DNA of 64,000 nt from Chloroflexota bacterium (GCA_005880985.1 VBIQ01000013.1:124001-188000); one strand, 5' to 3'. Shown: positions 19,248-27,327, numbered from the stretch's first letter. Notes: generated by a model not told the origin, from the letters alone. Program-made: numbers and translations.

Positions 19248-20143
19248 CGGCCGGTTGCTCGCAGTCGGGCGGCCACCGCGGCCCCGAGGGTGTCGGGGTC
19301 GTCGCCGTCGCTGCTCAGCTCGGCGGTGCGCACCCCGTCGGGGCCCGCGACCGCGCCGAGAACGACGAGCCGCCCGTCCTCCCAGCGCGCCCAGGCGCCG
19401 ATCGGCAGCAGGCAGCCGCCGCCGAGGGTCGCCAGCAGGCTGCGTTCGGCGCGCACCGCCGCGGTGGTGGGCCCGTGGTCGGCGGCGGAACACACCGCGG
19501 CCGCGGGGGCGCCGTCGAGCGCCTCGATCGCGACCGCACCCTGCCCCGGAGCGGGGACGACGCGCCGCGGATCGAGACGCTCCGAGACGCGGTCACCCAG
19601 CCCCAACCGGTCGAGCCCGGCGCAGGCGAGCAGCAGGGCGTCGGTCTCGCCGTCCGCGAGCTTGCGCAGCCGGGTGTCGACGTTGCCGCGCACCGCCACG
19701 GTTCGCAGGTCGGGACGCAGGGCACGCAGGAAGGCCTCGCGACGGGGACTGCTGGTGCCGACCGTGGCTCCCTCGGGCAGGCCGTCCAGCCCTCCCCGAT
19801 GGCGGCTCACCAGCGCGTCTCGAGGGTCGGCCCGCTCGAGGTGGGCGACCACGCTCAGGCCCGGTGCCAGCACGGTCGGCAGGTCCTTGGCACTGTGCAC
19901 GGCGGCGTCGGCGCGTCCGTCGCCCACCGCCGCCTCCAGCTCGGCGGTGAACCAGCCCTCGCCCTCCATCTGCGCCGCCGGGGTGGACTGATCACGGTCG
20001 CCGCGGGTGCGGATCACCACCGTCTCCACCACCGTGGAGCCCGCGGCCCGCAGCGCCACCGCTGCCAGCTCGGTCTGGGCTCGGGCAAGGGCGCTGCCGC
20101 GGGTCGCCAGGCGCAGCGTCGCCGATGCCGCCGGCGAGGTCAC
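19244..20143 (-). CDS. hemC: Porphobilinogen deaminase (hydroxymethylbilane synthase)
   Basis: Polymerises four porphobilinogens to hydroxymethylbilane on a dipyrromethane cofactor. The protein has 299 residues from a GTG that overlaps the hemA stop (GTGA). Family blocks are LRLATRGSALARAQ, DAAVHSAKDLPT, GTSSPRREAFL, RGNVDTRLRKL and the cofactor-attachment cysteine in LGGGCLLPIGAWA. Both ends are coupled to hemA and cobA-hemD. Confidence 0.96.
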   Translation of the reverse strand: MTSPAASATLRLATRGSALARAQTELAAVALRAAGSTVVETVVIRTRGDRDQSTPAAQMEGEGWFTAELEAAVGDGRADAAVHSAKDLPTVLAPGLSVVAHLERADPRDALVSRHRGGLDGLPEGATVGTSSPRREAFLRALRPDLRTVAVRGNVDTRLRKLADGETDALLLACAGLDRLGLGDRVSERLDPRRVVPAPGQGAVAIEALDGAPAAAVCSAADHGPTTAAVRAERSLLATLGGGCLLPIGAWARWEDGRLVVLGAVAGPDGVRTAELSSDGDDPDTLGAAVAARLRATGR

Positions 20144-21411
20144 CCCCGCTCCGCGCCGTCGTCGAGGTCGAACACCTCGCGCAACGTCAGCGCGACCGAG
20201 GGATCCTCCGGGCCCTCCTTCAGATGAGTGATGGGGCCGTGCAGCAGCTTGCTCACCAGGCTGCGGGTCAGCACGTCGACCTGGGCGCGGACGGAGTCGT
20301 CGAGGTTGGGAACGCGCGCCAGGCTGCGTTCGACCTCGCGCCGGCGCAGCGATTCGGCCCGCCGGGTGAGCGCCGAGATGGTCGGTCCGGCCGCGTCCCG
20401 TTGACCGATGACGGTCATGGTGCTGTGCAGCTCGCGGGCGACGATGCGCTCGGCGGCGGGCAGCTCGCGGCGTCGCTCGGCGAGGTTGCTCTGCACCCGC
20501 GCGCCCAACCCGTCGAGGTCGATCAGGGTGATCCCCGGAACCAGCGCGGCCTCGGGATCCACATCGCGCGGCACCGCGATGTCGACGATGCACAGCGGCC
20601 GGCCGCCCCGCCGCTCCTGGAAGCGCTCGACGTCGGCGAGGGTGAGCACCGGCCGCTGGCTGTTGGTCGAGCACAGCAGCACCTCGACGTCGGCGACCGC
20701 GGAGTCGAGGTCGTCGACCGGCACCGCGGCGCCGCCGAGCTCGGCGGCGAGCGCGGTCGCGGAGTCGCCGCCACGCGAGGTGACGAAGAGCCGTGCGCCG
20801 CTGGACGACAGGCGGCGCGCCGCCAGGGCGCTCATCTTGCCGGCGCCGACGAGCAGCACCCCCACCCCCTCGAGCCCTCCCAGCGTCCAGCGCGCGTGCT
20901 CCAGCGCCGCCTCCGACAGGCTGCCGGCGCGGCGCCCGATGGCGGTCTCGCTGCGCACGCGCTTGGCCACCGACACCGCTCGGCGCATCGCGAAGTCGAG
21001 GCGGGCGTCGAGCGTGCCGGCCTCGCGGGCGGTGCGGTGGGCGGCCTTGAACTGCCCGAGGATCTGGGCCTCACCCAGCACCATGCTGTCGAGGCCGCTG
21101 GCGACGCGGAACATGTGGGCCACCGCGTCGCGGTCGACGAGCGCGCGCAGATGCTGGGCGACGTCACCGCCCCCGGCGGGATCGAGATACCGCGCCAGCC
21201 GGGGAACGACCTCCCCGGTCAGCGACGGGTCCGGAGACACGACGTAGAACTCGGTGCGATTGCAGGTGGAGAGCACGACCGCGCTCGCCAGCCCGCTGTG
21301 TCCGACCAGGTAGCGGAGCACATGCCGTGCCTCCGCCTCCGGCACCACCGCCCGCTCGCGCACCGCCAGCGGCGCGGTGTGGAAGGTCAGTCCGGCGGCG
21401 ACGAGCTGCAT
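20140..21411 (-). CDS. hemA: Glutamyl-tRNA reductase
   Basis: NADPH-dependent reduction of glutamyl-tRNA to glutamate-1-semialdehyde, the first committed step of the C5 pathway. In 423 residues the nucleophile is C50 in LSTCNRTEFY; the block SGLDSMVLGEAQILGQ, the NADPH-binding GVLLVGAGKMSALAARRL and CSTNSQRPVLT follow, with a C-terminal dimerisation helix. The ATG shares one base with the sirC stop (TGATG). Confidence 0.96.
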   Translation of the reverse strand: MQLVAAGLTFHTAPLAVRERAVVPEAEARHVLRYLVGHSGLASAVVLSTCNRTEFYVVSPDPSLTGEVVPRLARYLDPAGGGDVAQHLRALVDRDAVAHMFRVASGLDSMVLGEAQILGQFKAAHRTAREAGTLDARLDFAMRRAVSVAKRVRSETAIGRRAGSLSEAALEHARWTLGGLEGVGVLLVGAGKMSALAARRLSSSGARLFVTSRGGDSATALAAELGGAAVPVDDLDSAVADVEVLLCSTNSQRPVLTLADVERFQERRGGRPLCIVDIAVPRDVDPEAALVPGITLIDLDGLGARVQSNLAERRRELPAAERIVARELHSTMTVIGQRDAAGPTISALTRRAESLRRREVERSLARVPNLDDSVRAQVDVLTRSLVSKLLHGPITHLKEGPEDPSVALTLREVFDLDDGAERG

Positions 21412-22082
21412 CAGGCGCGAACGCCCGGAGCGACCGACGCCGCGAGGGCCTCGGCCTCGGCTCGGCGACCGCTGCGCAGCAACGCGAGCAGCTCGGGCAG
21501 GGCATCGGCGGCGAGGCGATCCCGGTCCTCGTAGCCGATGCCCGCGGCGCGCGCGCGGTCGCGCATCTCCCCGGCGAGCACCGCGAGCTCGCCGTATTCC
21601 TCCCCCACCGCCGCCTCCAGCTGCTGGCGCATGAACTTGGCGAATGCCGGGCTGCGCCCACCGGTGCTGATCGCGACCTGCAGTGGACCGCGGCGGACGA
21701 TCGACGGCACGATGAACGAGCAGAGCTCGGGATCGTCGACGACGTTGACGGGAATGCCCGCCCGCCCCGCCGCCTCGGAGATGCGACGGTTGACATCGCG
21801 GTCGTCGGTGGCGCAGACGACGACGGCGGCACCGGTGACGTCATCGTCGCCCGCCTCGCGGCGCTCCCAGGTCAGCTCGCCCGCCTCGGCGCGGGCACGC
21901 AGCTCGGAGCACAGCTCGGGAGCGACGACGCGCAGCCGGACACCCGCGTCGAGCAGCGGGCCTGCCTTCTGCGCCGCGATCTCGCCGCCTCCGACCAGGA
22001 GAGCGTCACGTCCGGCGAGGTCGAGCATCGCCGGGTAGTAGGCCGGGCGCAACCGGATCTCCCATTGGGGTGAAGTGCTCAT
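21411..22082 (-). CDS. Precorrin-2 dehydrogenase / siroheme synthase N-terminal type
   Basis: NAD-dependent oxidation of precorrin-2 to sirohydrochlorin, and possibly iron insertion. It has 223 residues with YYPAMLDLAGRDALLVGGG and an NAD motif, VVVCATDDRDVN, VNVVDDPELCSFIVPSIV and STGGRSPAFAKFMRQ, as in the Met8p/CysG N-terminal family. The listed ATG is only 2 bases from a TATACT box, which is too close; a TTG at 22052 preceded by GGGAG is a plausible alternative start. It leads the siroheme/heme operon. Confidence 0.88.
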   Translation of the reverse strand: MSTSPQWEIRLRPAYYPAMLDLAGRDALLVGGGEIAAQKAGPLLDAGVRLRVVAPELCSELRARAEAGELTWERREAGDDDVTGAAVVVCATDDRDVNRRISEAAGRAGIPVNVVDDPELCSFIVPSIVRRGPLQVAISTGGRSPAFAKFMRQQLEAAVGEEYGELAVLAGEMRDRARAAGIGYEDRDRLAADALPELLALLRSGRRAEAEALAASVAPGVRA

Positions 22083-22083
22083 G

Positions 22084-22089
22084 AGTATA
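22084..22089 (-). promoter_or_regulatory. -10 box (TATACT) of the heme/siroheme operon
   Basis: A perfect TATACT on the minus strand ends two bases before the annotated sirC ATG. If it is used, transcription would begin inside the annotated gene and favour the TTG start at 22052. It is divergent from the exonuclease promoter 40 bases away. Confidence 0.45.
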
Positions 22090-22128
22090 GGGAGCCACCC
22101 GCGCGGCCCGGCCTGCGGAACGGACCGC

Positions 22129-22134
22129 TACTAT
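22129..22134 (+). promoter_or_regulatory. -10 box (TACTAT) of the exonuclease gene
   Basis: TACTAT ends 7 bases before the ATG at 22142, which places the +1 at or next to the start codon and predicts a leaderless mRNA. Confidence 0.5.
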
Positions 22135-22141
22135 CGGGGAG

Positions 22142-23128
22142 ATGCGACAGTCGGAGCCGGGGTCAGCAGCGATCAGCAGCGCCGACGCCCCGCTCGAAAC
22201 CGGTACCGCTCCCCCCTCCGACCGTCCCGGCACCTCCCCGCGGCGCCATCGCTACGGCCGCCGCCGAGGCCTCATTCCCGCCGGCGACGCCTTCGTCTCC
22301 CGCCTGGGGCCGGCCTCGGGCGAGCCCTTCGCCGCCCTCGACGACGTCGAGGGCGGGCCGCCACCCCCGCGACCGACGCCGGACGTCCCCATCGAGGCGC
22401 TGCGTTTTGTCGCCATCGACTGCGAGACCACCGGCCAGACCCCCCACCGCCTCGTCGAGCTGGGCGCGATCGCGTTCTCGGTCGACCGCCACATCTGCTC
22501 GATGGAGACGCTGGTCCACAACAACGACCGGATCAACCCCTTCGCCCGCCGCCTCCACCTGATCAGCTCGTCGCTGCTGGCTGGAGCGCCACGGGCGGAG
22601 CCGGTGCTGCGGCGCTTCGCCCGGTTCGCGGCGGGCTCGGTGCTGGTGGAGCACAGCGCCGATGCCTTCGACACCCGGCTGATCAGCCGCACCCTCGGCC
22701 AGCCGCTCGACGCCGACAGCATCGACACCTCGCGCCTGGCGGCGAAGCTGTGGGACCTGCGCGACACCATCGGTCTCGAGCGACTCTGCGCCGAGCTGGG
22801 GGTAACCCACCGCCGCCCCCACCACGCGCTCGCCGATGCCGAGGCGACCGCGTCGTGCTTGCTGGCGCTTCTCGACCGCGGTCGAGAGCGGTTCGGCTGG
22901 AACACCCTGGGCGATCTCCTCCGCGACGGCCAGCCCCCGCCCCCGCGCCTGGCGGTCGTCAGCGTCGGCCCGCGTCCGAGCGTTGCCGCCGACGGTGACG
23001 GCAGCAGGCAGGCGGAGGCCGACCAGCCGCCACGGCGCCGGCGCCGCCGGTCGGGTCGACGCCGCCGCCGGCCGGATGCCGAGGGGGGCGCGCCCACCGG
23101 CGAGGGGGACGCGGAACCCGAGGACTGA
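22142..23128 (+). CDS. DEDDh-family 3'-5' exonuclease (DnaQ/PolC epsilon-like)
   Basis: 328 residues. After a Pro/Arg-rich N-terminus (about 1-80), the exonuclease fold (about 85-245) shows all three Exo motifs: ExoI FVAIDCETTG, ExoII LVEHSADAFDTRL, and ExoIII HHALADAEATA with the general-base histidine. The C-terminal 60 residues are highly basic ([14 protein letters not shown]) and probably bind nucleic acid. It stands alone and divergent from the heme operon. A proofreading or RNase T-like role is possible, but the substrate is not determined. Confidence 0.85.
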   Translation: MRQSEPGSAAISSADAPLETGTAPPSDRPGTSPRRHRYGRRRGLIPAGDAFVSRLGPASGEPFAALDDVEGGPPPPRPTPDVPIEALRFVAIDCETTGQTPHRLVELGAIAFSVDRHICSMETLVHNNDRINPFARRLHLISSSLLAGAPRAEPVLRRFARFAAGSVLVEHSADAFDTRLISRTLGQPLDADSIDTSRLAAKLWDLRDTIGLERLCAELGVTHRRPHHALADAEATASCLLALLDRGRERFGWNTLGDLLRDGQPPPPRLAVVSVGPRPSVAADGDGSRQAEADQPPRRRRRRSGRRRRRPDAEGGAPTGEGDAEPED

Positions 23129-23171
23129 CCGGTCCCTGTCCGGGCTGTGCGCCGGCACAACTCCTGGGCCG

Positions 23172-23200
23172 TTGACATACAGGCGTTCGCCACATACCAT
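23172..23200 (+). promoter_or_regulatory. Sigma70-type promoter, TTGACA / 17 bp / TACCAT
   Basis: TTGACA (23172-23177) and TACCAT (23195-23200) stand at the ideal 17-bp spacing, placing +1 near 23207 and giving a leader of about 55 bases for the membrane-protein gene at 23262. It is the clearest two-box promoter seen in the window. Confidence 0.65.
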
Positions 23201-23261
23201 CCCATCGGACCCACAACTCCACCCCACGTCGCATCCGCGGGTCCGCAGCGAGGCTAGCGTC

Positions 23262-23699
23262 ATGCTCGACCGTCTCAGCCAAGCCGATCGTATCTGTGGC
23301 GCCGGCGCCCTGCTCGCCCTGGTGGCCAGCTTCCTGCCCTGGTATCACTTCGACTCCGGGTCGATGCGGGTCACCAGCAACGCCTTCGGCACCGGCTTTC
23401 TCGGTGACGTCGTCTTCTTCGCCGGCGCGTCCACGGTGCTGCTGCTGCTGATCCGCTATCGCATGATCGCGGTGCGCAACAGCTCCTTCGCCGACGATCC
23501 CAGGACGCTGCTGATCGCCGGCCTGACCGCCCTCGGCGCGGTGGTGCTGCAGATGCTCATCGGCATCAACGGCAGCGGCGCCTTCCACCACATGACCCTG
23601 GGAATCGTCGTCGCGCTGTTCGCCACCGGTGCCATGGCGATCGGTGGCCGCATGCAGAGCACCCATCTGGGATCGCGGCACTCTCGCGGCATGCGCTGA
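23262..23699 (+). CDS. Small four-helix membrane protein, function unknown
   Basis: 145 residues with hydrophobic segments at about 10-28, 45-65, 80-100 and 112-130. It opens with MLDRLSQADRICGAGALLAL, and a short hydrophilic loop holds LPWYHFDSG. I do not recognise a named family; the pattern resembles small uncharacterised membrane proteins of high-GC bacteria. A good promoter lies 60-90 bases upstream and a strong terminator directly follows, so it is a single-gene unit. The next gene (23772) is another small membrane protein with an LLPW motif, possibly a distant relative. Confidence 0.75.
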   Translation: MLDRLSQADRICGAGALLALVASFLPWYHFDSGSMRVTSNAFGTGFLGDVVFFAGASTVLLLLIRYRMIAVRNSSFADDPRTLLIAGLTALGAVVLQMLIGINGSGAFHHMTLGIVVALFATGAMAIGGRMQSTHLGSRHSRGMR

Positions 23700-23720
23700 C
23701 CCACTCCCCCTGACGACCTC

Positions 23721-23752
23721 GACAGCCGCCGGACGGCACGCCGGCGGCTGTC
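23721..23752 (+). terminator. Rho-independent-type terminator
   Basis: Perfect 12-bp stem GACAGCCGCCGG (23721-23732) with CCGGCGGCTGTC (23741-23752), an 8-base loop, then TGGTTT. It lies 21 bases after the membrane-protein stop codon. The T-run is short. Confidence 0.7.
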
Positions 23753-23771
23753 TGGTTTAACTACCTCGTCG

Positions 23772-24320
23772 ATGCGACGGCTGGACAGCTCCCGCGCGGT
23801 GGTCGAGACGGTGGCCGCGGTGGCCGCGGCCGCCGCCTGCCTGCTGCCGTGGGAACGGCTGGAGGCGAGACCGTCGGGACCTCCCTCGACCACCTGGGTC
23901 GGCGCCTTTCACGGTGCCGGCATCGCCGCGTGCCTGGGGGCGGGGATCGCCCTGCTCACCGTCTCTCACCGGGCCTGGCGACCGTCGGCTTCGCGGCTGC
24001 GCGAGGCCGGCAGCGCGCTGGCGGCGACGCTGTTGATCATCGGCGCCGCGGCGTTCACCACCCTGGGCGGGGTCCGTCCGGGAAGCGGACAGCCCGCGCC
24101 CGGCCAGGGATACACCGTGTCGGTGCAGCCGCCGCTCCTCATCGCCGGGATCGCCGGCGCGGTGATGCTGCTCTGCGCGGTGATCGCGGCCTGGCTGCCG
24201 CCGTCCCCGTCAGGCGCCGGTGACGTCCCCGGGGGACAGCTGCTTGCGGTAGGAGAGGCAGGCGCAGGCGGCCTGCTCGGGGACCGCGAGCAGGGCGTCG
24301 ACGAGGAGCGCGCCGAGTGA
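23772..24320 (+). CDS. Hypothetical membrane protein
   Basis: 182 residues with about four hydrophobic stretches (about 10-27, 43-63, 80-98 and 122-143) and a Gly/Glu-rich tail. No known family is recognised. Its last 111 bases overlap, tail to tail, the 3' end of the MTAP-like gene on the other strand. The overlapped tail (from about residue 147) is hydrophilic and low-complexity, so the protein may have been extended by loss of an earlier stop codon. Confidence 0.6.
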   Translation: MRRLDSSRAVVETVAAVAAAAACLLPWERLEARPSGPPSTTWVGAFHGAGIAACLGAGIALLTVSHRAWRPSASRLREAGSALAATLLIIGAAAFTTLGGVRPGSGQPAPGQGYTVSVQPPLLIAGIAGAVMLLCAVIAAWLPPSPSGAGDVPGGQLLAVGEAGAGGLLGDREQGVDEERAE

Positions 24321-25064
24321 GCGGGCGTCGTCGTGCAGGATCTCCTGGAGCAGCTCGTAGTCCCAGCTGGGACGCACGCCCTCCGCGTAGTTGAGCAGGA
24401 TGAGCAGCGCCGCGTAGCAGGCGCCGATCTCGCGGGCGAGGTACACCTCGGGGGAGATGGCCTGGCTGAGCACGTCGACGCCGAGACGGGCATACGCGGC
24501 GACCTCGGCCGCGGTCTCGAAGCGCGCACCCTGGCCGACGCCGTGCACGGCGCGGTTGAAGGCACGGGTGGCCTTGTCGGTCGCCCAGCGCCCCGCCTGC
24601 GTCCACAGCGCTTCGCGCAGCTCGGGACAGAACGGCGCCCGCATCATCGCCATGTATCCCGGCTCGAGCAGGCCGGACGCCGGCGGGGAGAAGTCCATCA
24701 CGTCGTGGGGCAGCACCAGGTCGCGGGGACGGAAGTTCTGACTGATGCTGGCCGCCCCCGCCTCGGCGAGCACGCGCCGCACCCCGGCCTCGCGGAACAC
24801 CCAGAACAGCGCCAGCACCGCCTGCCGCCGCCGGGGATCCTGCCGCCAGCCGTGCATCCGTGCCACCAGCGCCTCGCGAACCCGCCCGTCGGCACCCTCG
24901 ACGCGGATATGCTGCACCGCCGGGCTCTCGCCGAAGGGCGTGCTCGCCACGATGCTGCCATCGATGGCACTAACACGCGCGTCGCCGAGCTCCCCCGGGA
25001 AGTCCAGCGCCGCGGTGCCCGCGCCGCCGACGATCGCATGCGCGCACTTCGGGATGCCAGCCAT
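24210..25064 (-). CDS. MTAP / purine nucleoside phosphorylase family protein
   Basis: 284 residues resembling 5'-methylthioadenosine phosphorylase and related trimeric nucleoside phosphorylases. Characteristic parts are ISQNFRPRDLVLPHDVMDF, RFETAAEVAAYARLGVDVL and the helix ISPEVYLAREIGACYAALLIL with NYAEG. The N-terminal phosphate-site segment is degenerate (VGGAGTAALDF), so activity on MTA is not assured. A TATACT box lies 9 bases before the ATG. The 3' end overlaps the convergent membrane-protein gene by 111 bases. Confidence 0.75.
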   Translation of the reverse strand: MAGIPKCAHAIVGGAGTAALDFPGELGDARVSAIDGSIVASTPFGESPAVQHIRVEGADGRVREALVARMHGWRQDPRRRQAVLALFWVFREAGVRRVLAEAGAASISQNFRPRDLVLPHDVMDFSPPASGLLEPGYMAMMRAPFCPELREALWTQAGRWATDKATRAFNRAVHGVGQGARFETAAEVAAYARLGVDVLSQAISPEVYLAREIGACYAALLILLNYAEGVRPSWDYELLQEILHDDARSLGALLVDALLAVPEQAACACLSYRKQLSPGDVTGA

Positions 25065-25109
25065 TGGGGCCGGAGTATAGGCGGCGGCGGCAACTCTTCT
25101 TGGGTGGGG

Positions 25110-25234
25110 GCGGGGGAGGCATCATCGCTGCGCTCACCCTCGCCGGCCGACGCCTACCGGCGTCGACTCGGCTCTTCGAGCGCGCCTGCACGGCGCGTCT
25201 CAGAGGGTTCTCTCCGCGACGACACCTCCCCCGC
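25110..25234 (+). repeat. B palindrome copy 4 (forward)
   Basis: The outer stem pairs 25110-25128 with 25216-25234 at 16 of 19 positions. Hairpin I is CGACGCC (25148-25154), loop TACC, GGCGTCG (25159-25165). Hairpin II is CGCGCC (25181-25186), loop TGCAC, GGCGCG (25192-25197). It lies about 45 bases upstream of the MTAP-like start and is antisense to it. It is joined through a 65-base spacer to unit A copy 3. Confidence 0.88.
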
Positions 25235-25299
25235 CTTCGCGAACAGCGCTGCCACGTGATGTCTCCGGCTGCTCGGCGGCACGGAGACGGCGCCCGCGG

Positions 25300-25374
25300 T
25301 CGGCAGCACGCAGGCCCGCTCGCTGCACTGCCGACTGATCGCGGCGATGCGCGGAGCGGGCCTGCGCTGCCGTG
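25300..25374 (-). repeat. Unit A copy 3 (75 bp, reverse)
   Basis: Reverse-oriented unit A, matching copy 1 at 71 of 75 positions. The A-to-B spacer (25235-25299) keeps patches found at the other two A-B junctions, such as GCCGTCTCCG and TTCGCGAA when read in the A-to-B direction. Confidence 0.88.
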
Positions 25375-25485
25375 GCCCGGGCGACCGCGATGCAAACCGG
25401 GGGAATACTCCCGCTAGCAGCTCTTGCCTCAGCGAACAGCCGGGCCGAAGGACGCCCCGCTACGCAGGAGTGCTGTGCACCGAGA

Positions 25486-25609
25486 GGGCGGAGGGGGCAG
25501 GTCGCGGAGAAGGCGGTCGCGGCGCGGCGTGCAGCCGCGTCCGCGCCGAGCGAGTCGACGCCGATAGGCGTCGGCCGCGTGCCGCCGCAGCGACCTGCCC
25601 CCTCCGCCC
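25486..25609 (-). repeat. B palindrome copy 5 (reverse)
   Basis: The outer stem is perfect: 25486-25505 pairs with 25590-25609 at 20 of 20. Hairpin II is CGCGGC (25523-25528), loop GTGCA, GCCGCG (25534-25539). Hairpin I is CGACGCC (25556-25562), loop GATA, GGCGTCG (25567-25573). It lies 48 bases beyond the EEP-nuclease stop, in sense orientation. Confidence 0.92.
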
Positions 25610-25657
25610 CCCGTAGCAACGTGGACCTTCGGTCGTGGCGCCAAAGCAGCAGGGACG

Positions 25658-26647
25658 CTAGAGAGCGAATTCCGCAAGCAGCGGGAAGTGATCGGAGGCG
25701 GCGGCCGCGGCCGGCTCGGGGCGGCGGGCTCCGCCGACCACCTCGCAGGATTTCAGCCGCTCGGCCAGGGTGCTGTCGGCGAAGACGTAGTCGATGCGGG
25801 CTGCCGGCATCCAGGTGGCGCAGGTGTAGCCGCGGTCGTCGTGCAGGGCGCGGTAGCAGTCCGTGTAGCCCGCCTCCAGCAGATGCGGCACGCACCAGCG
25901 CTCGATGAAGCGGTTGAGCACGCGATCGGTGATCTGCGCCCGCGGCAGCACCCCGGTGATCGGCCCGACGATCCAGGGGAGTCGCGGCAGCCCGGCCTCG
26001 AGGGCGGGATCGATGCCCGCCGCCAGGTAGGCCTCGTCGAGGGCGCGGTCGACGGCGGCGGTGCGGCCGCGCGGCCCCATCAGTCCGTCGAGGCCGCGCA
26101 CCATCAGCCCGGCCCGGCGAAGCTCGCTGAGCCTGGCGAAGAAGTCGCTGGCGGCGACGACGTCGCCGGGCGCGACCGCATTGAAGTCGCCGAGCAGAAG
26201 GTGGGGCGCGTGGCCCGAATGGCGGATGTCGCCGAGGATCGCGCCGAGCTCGCGCATCCGGCGCTCCTCCCCGTTCGCTCGCTCACCGAAGCGGGCGGCG
26301 AGGTGGAGGTTGTGGACCCGGATGCGATGCGTGTGATCAGCGTTGACCGCGACCTCGCACTCGAGGTGAGCTCGCAGCATCCGCCCGGGATGCCGGTGGT
26401 TGCGCCACCGGGTGAAGGGATGGCGGCTGAGAACGGCGAGGTTCATCCTGCCCCGGTCGCTCGGCTTGCCCACCGCCATACGCATGCCCAGCCGATCGGT
26501 GAGGCGGCGCACCAGGCCCAGGTCGGACGCTTCCTGCAGCGCGATGATGTCGGCGTCGCAGCGCTCCAGCAGGGCAGCGATGCTGTCCTCGCGACGTTCG
26601 CCTCCGAGCAGGATGTTGTAGGTGACGGCGCGCAGGTGACTCGGCAT
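25658..26647 (-). CDS. Endonuclease/exonuclease/phosphatase (EEP) family protein
   Basis: 329 residues of the DNase I-like EEP fold. The metal and catalytic motifs are in order: TYNILLGGER near the start, IIALQEAS (about 34-41), VHNLHLAAR, the LLLGDFNAV motif with the catalytic Asp/Asn (about 150-158), and the terminal ASDHFPLLAEF with the catalytic Asp-His. No signal peptide is visible, so it is probably cytoplasmic. The substrate could be DNA, an inositol phosphate or another phosphodiester. It is divergent from the membrane-protein gene at 26670. Confidence 0.87.
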   Translation of the reverse strand: MPSHLRAVTYNILLGGERREDSIAALLERCDADIIALQEASDLGLVRRLTDRLGMRMAVGKPSDRGRMNLAVLSRHPFTRWRNHRHPGRMLRAHLECEVAVNADHTHRIRVHNLHLAARFGERANGEERRMRELGAILGDIRHSGHAPHLLLGDFNAVAPGDVVAASDFFARLSELRRAGLMVRGLDGLMGPRGRTAAVDRALDEAYLAAGIDPALEAGLPRLPWIVGPITGVLPRAQITDRVLNRFIERWCVPHLLEAGYTDCYRALHDDRGYTCATWMPAARIDYVFADSTLAERLKSCEVVGGARRPEPAAAAASDHFPLLAEFAL

Positions 26648-26657
26648 CGACCGCTTC

Positions 26658-26663
26658 TACAAT
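26658..26663 (+). promoter_or_regulatory. -10 box (TACAAT)
   Basis: TACAAT ends 6 bases before the GTG start at 26670, again the spacing expected of a leaderless transcript. Confidence 0.5.
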
Positions 26664-26669
26664 GCCACG

Positions 26670-27302
26670 GTGCCCGGTCCCTCGGCGCGGCCGGCGCGCT
26701 CCGGGTCGGGCGGCGCCGCAGAGGGGGTCCGAGCCGGCCGTCCCGGCATCCGCCGGCGCCTCGCCGTCGTCCTCGTTCTTCTCCTCGCCACCGGCTTCGG
26801 CGTCGTCAGCCTCCAGGCGCAGCACCACTTCGCGGCGCAGCGGACCGGCGGCGCTCAGCTGAGCCTGCCCGCCGACATCCTCGCCGACGGCTCCTCGGCG
26901 CGCACCGCGTGGCCGGGTTGGCTTGCGTCCATGTTCTTCCTGCTCGCCCTGCTGCGGCTGCAGCGCGGCCCGCCGGAGCCGCCGGCCGGCCTCTCCCCCG
27001 CCGAGCGGCTCACCGCCTCTCAGATCCGCGCCGGCCTGCGTCGCGAATACCTGGCGGTGCGTGTCGCCCTGGTGGTGGTCGCGGTGCTCGCGACTCTCGA
27101 CACCGGCCGCGCCGCGGTCTATGCGGTCGCCGCCGCCGCCGGTTCCGGCGATGCCCGGGGCACGGTGGTCGCGACCGTGGTCGAGGCCGTCGGCCTCTGC
27201 ACCGCCACCGTCATCCTGGGACGCTGGCTGGCGGTCTTCCGCGCCCAGCTACGCCGTCTCGGAGCCCTCGACGAGCCGTTGAGGCAGTCGCCACCAGGGT
27301 GA
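26670..27302 (+). CDS. Hypothetical membrane protein
   Basis: 210 residues starting at GTG. A basic N-terminus is followed by hydrophobic segments at about 31-48, 82-96, 129-146 and 162-182, with basic loops and a Pro-rich cytoplasmic stretch around residue 100. No family is recognised. The stop codon lies inside a strong 15-bp hairpin that can terminate transcription from both sides. It is divergent from the EEP nuclease. Confidence 0.65.
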   Translation: MPGPSARPARSGSGGAAEGVRAGRPGIRRRLAVVLVLLLATGFGVVSLQAQHHFAAQRTGGAQLSLPADILADGSSARTAWPGWLASMFFLLALLRLQRGPPEPPAGLSPAERLTASQIRAGLRREYLAVRVALVVVAVLATLDTGRAAVYAVAAAAGSGDARGTVVATVVEAVGLCTATVILGRWLAVFRAQLRRLGALDEPLRQSPPG

Positions 27303-27327
27303 CGAAGGCACCCCTTCGTCACCCTGG
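27294..27327. terminator. Bidirectional terminator hairpin
   Basis: Perfect 15-bp stem: 27294-27308 pairs with 27313-27327 around a CACC loop. It sits between the convergent membrane-protein gene and Flp pilin gene and includes the former's stop codon. There is no T-run. Confidence 0.7.

Larger units (their letters stand above)
25065..25657. other. Gene-free repeat locus 3
   Basis: These 593 bases between the EEP-nuclease stop and the MTAP-like start contain B copy 4 (25110-25234), the conserved spacer, unit A copy 3 in reverse (25300-25374), and B copy 5 (25486-25609). The remaining ~110 bases (25375-25485) show no gene or recognised motif. Confidence 0.7.

Noticed and set aside
25064..25616. 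Several 80-140 residue ORFs in repeat locus 3, with similar peptides at loci 2 and 4
   Set aside because: Similar peptides such as RARSAHRRDQSAVQRAGL recur because the DNA repeats recur; frames are inconsistent and palindromic, with no start sites.
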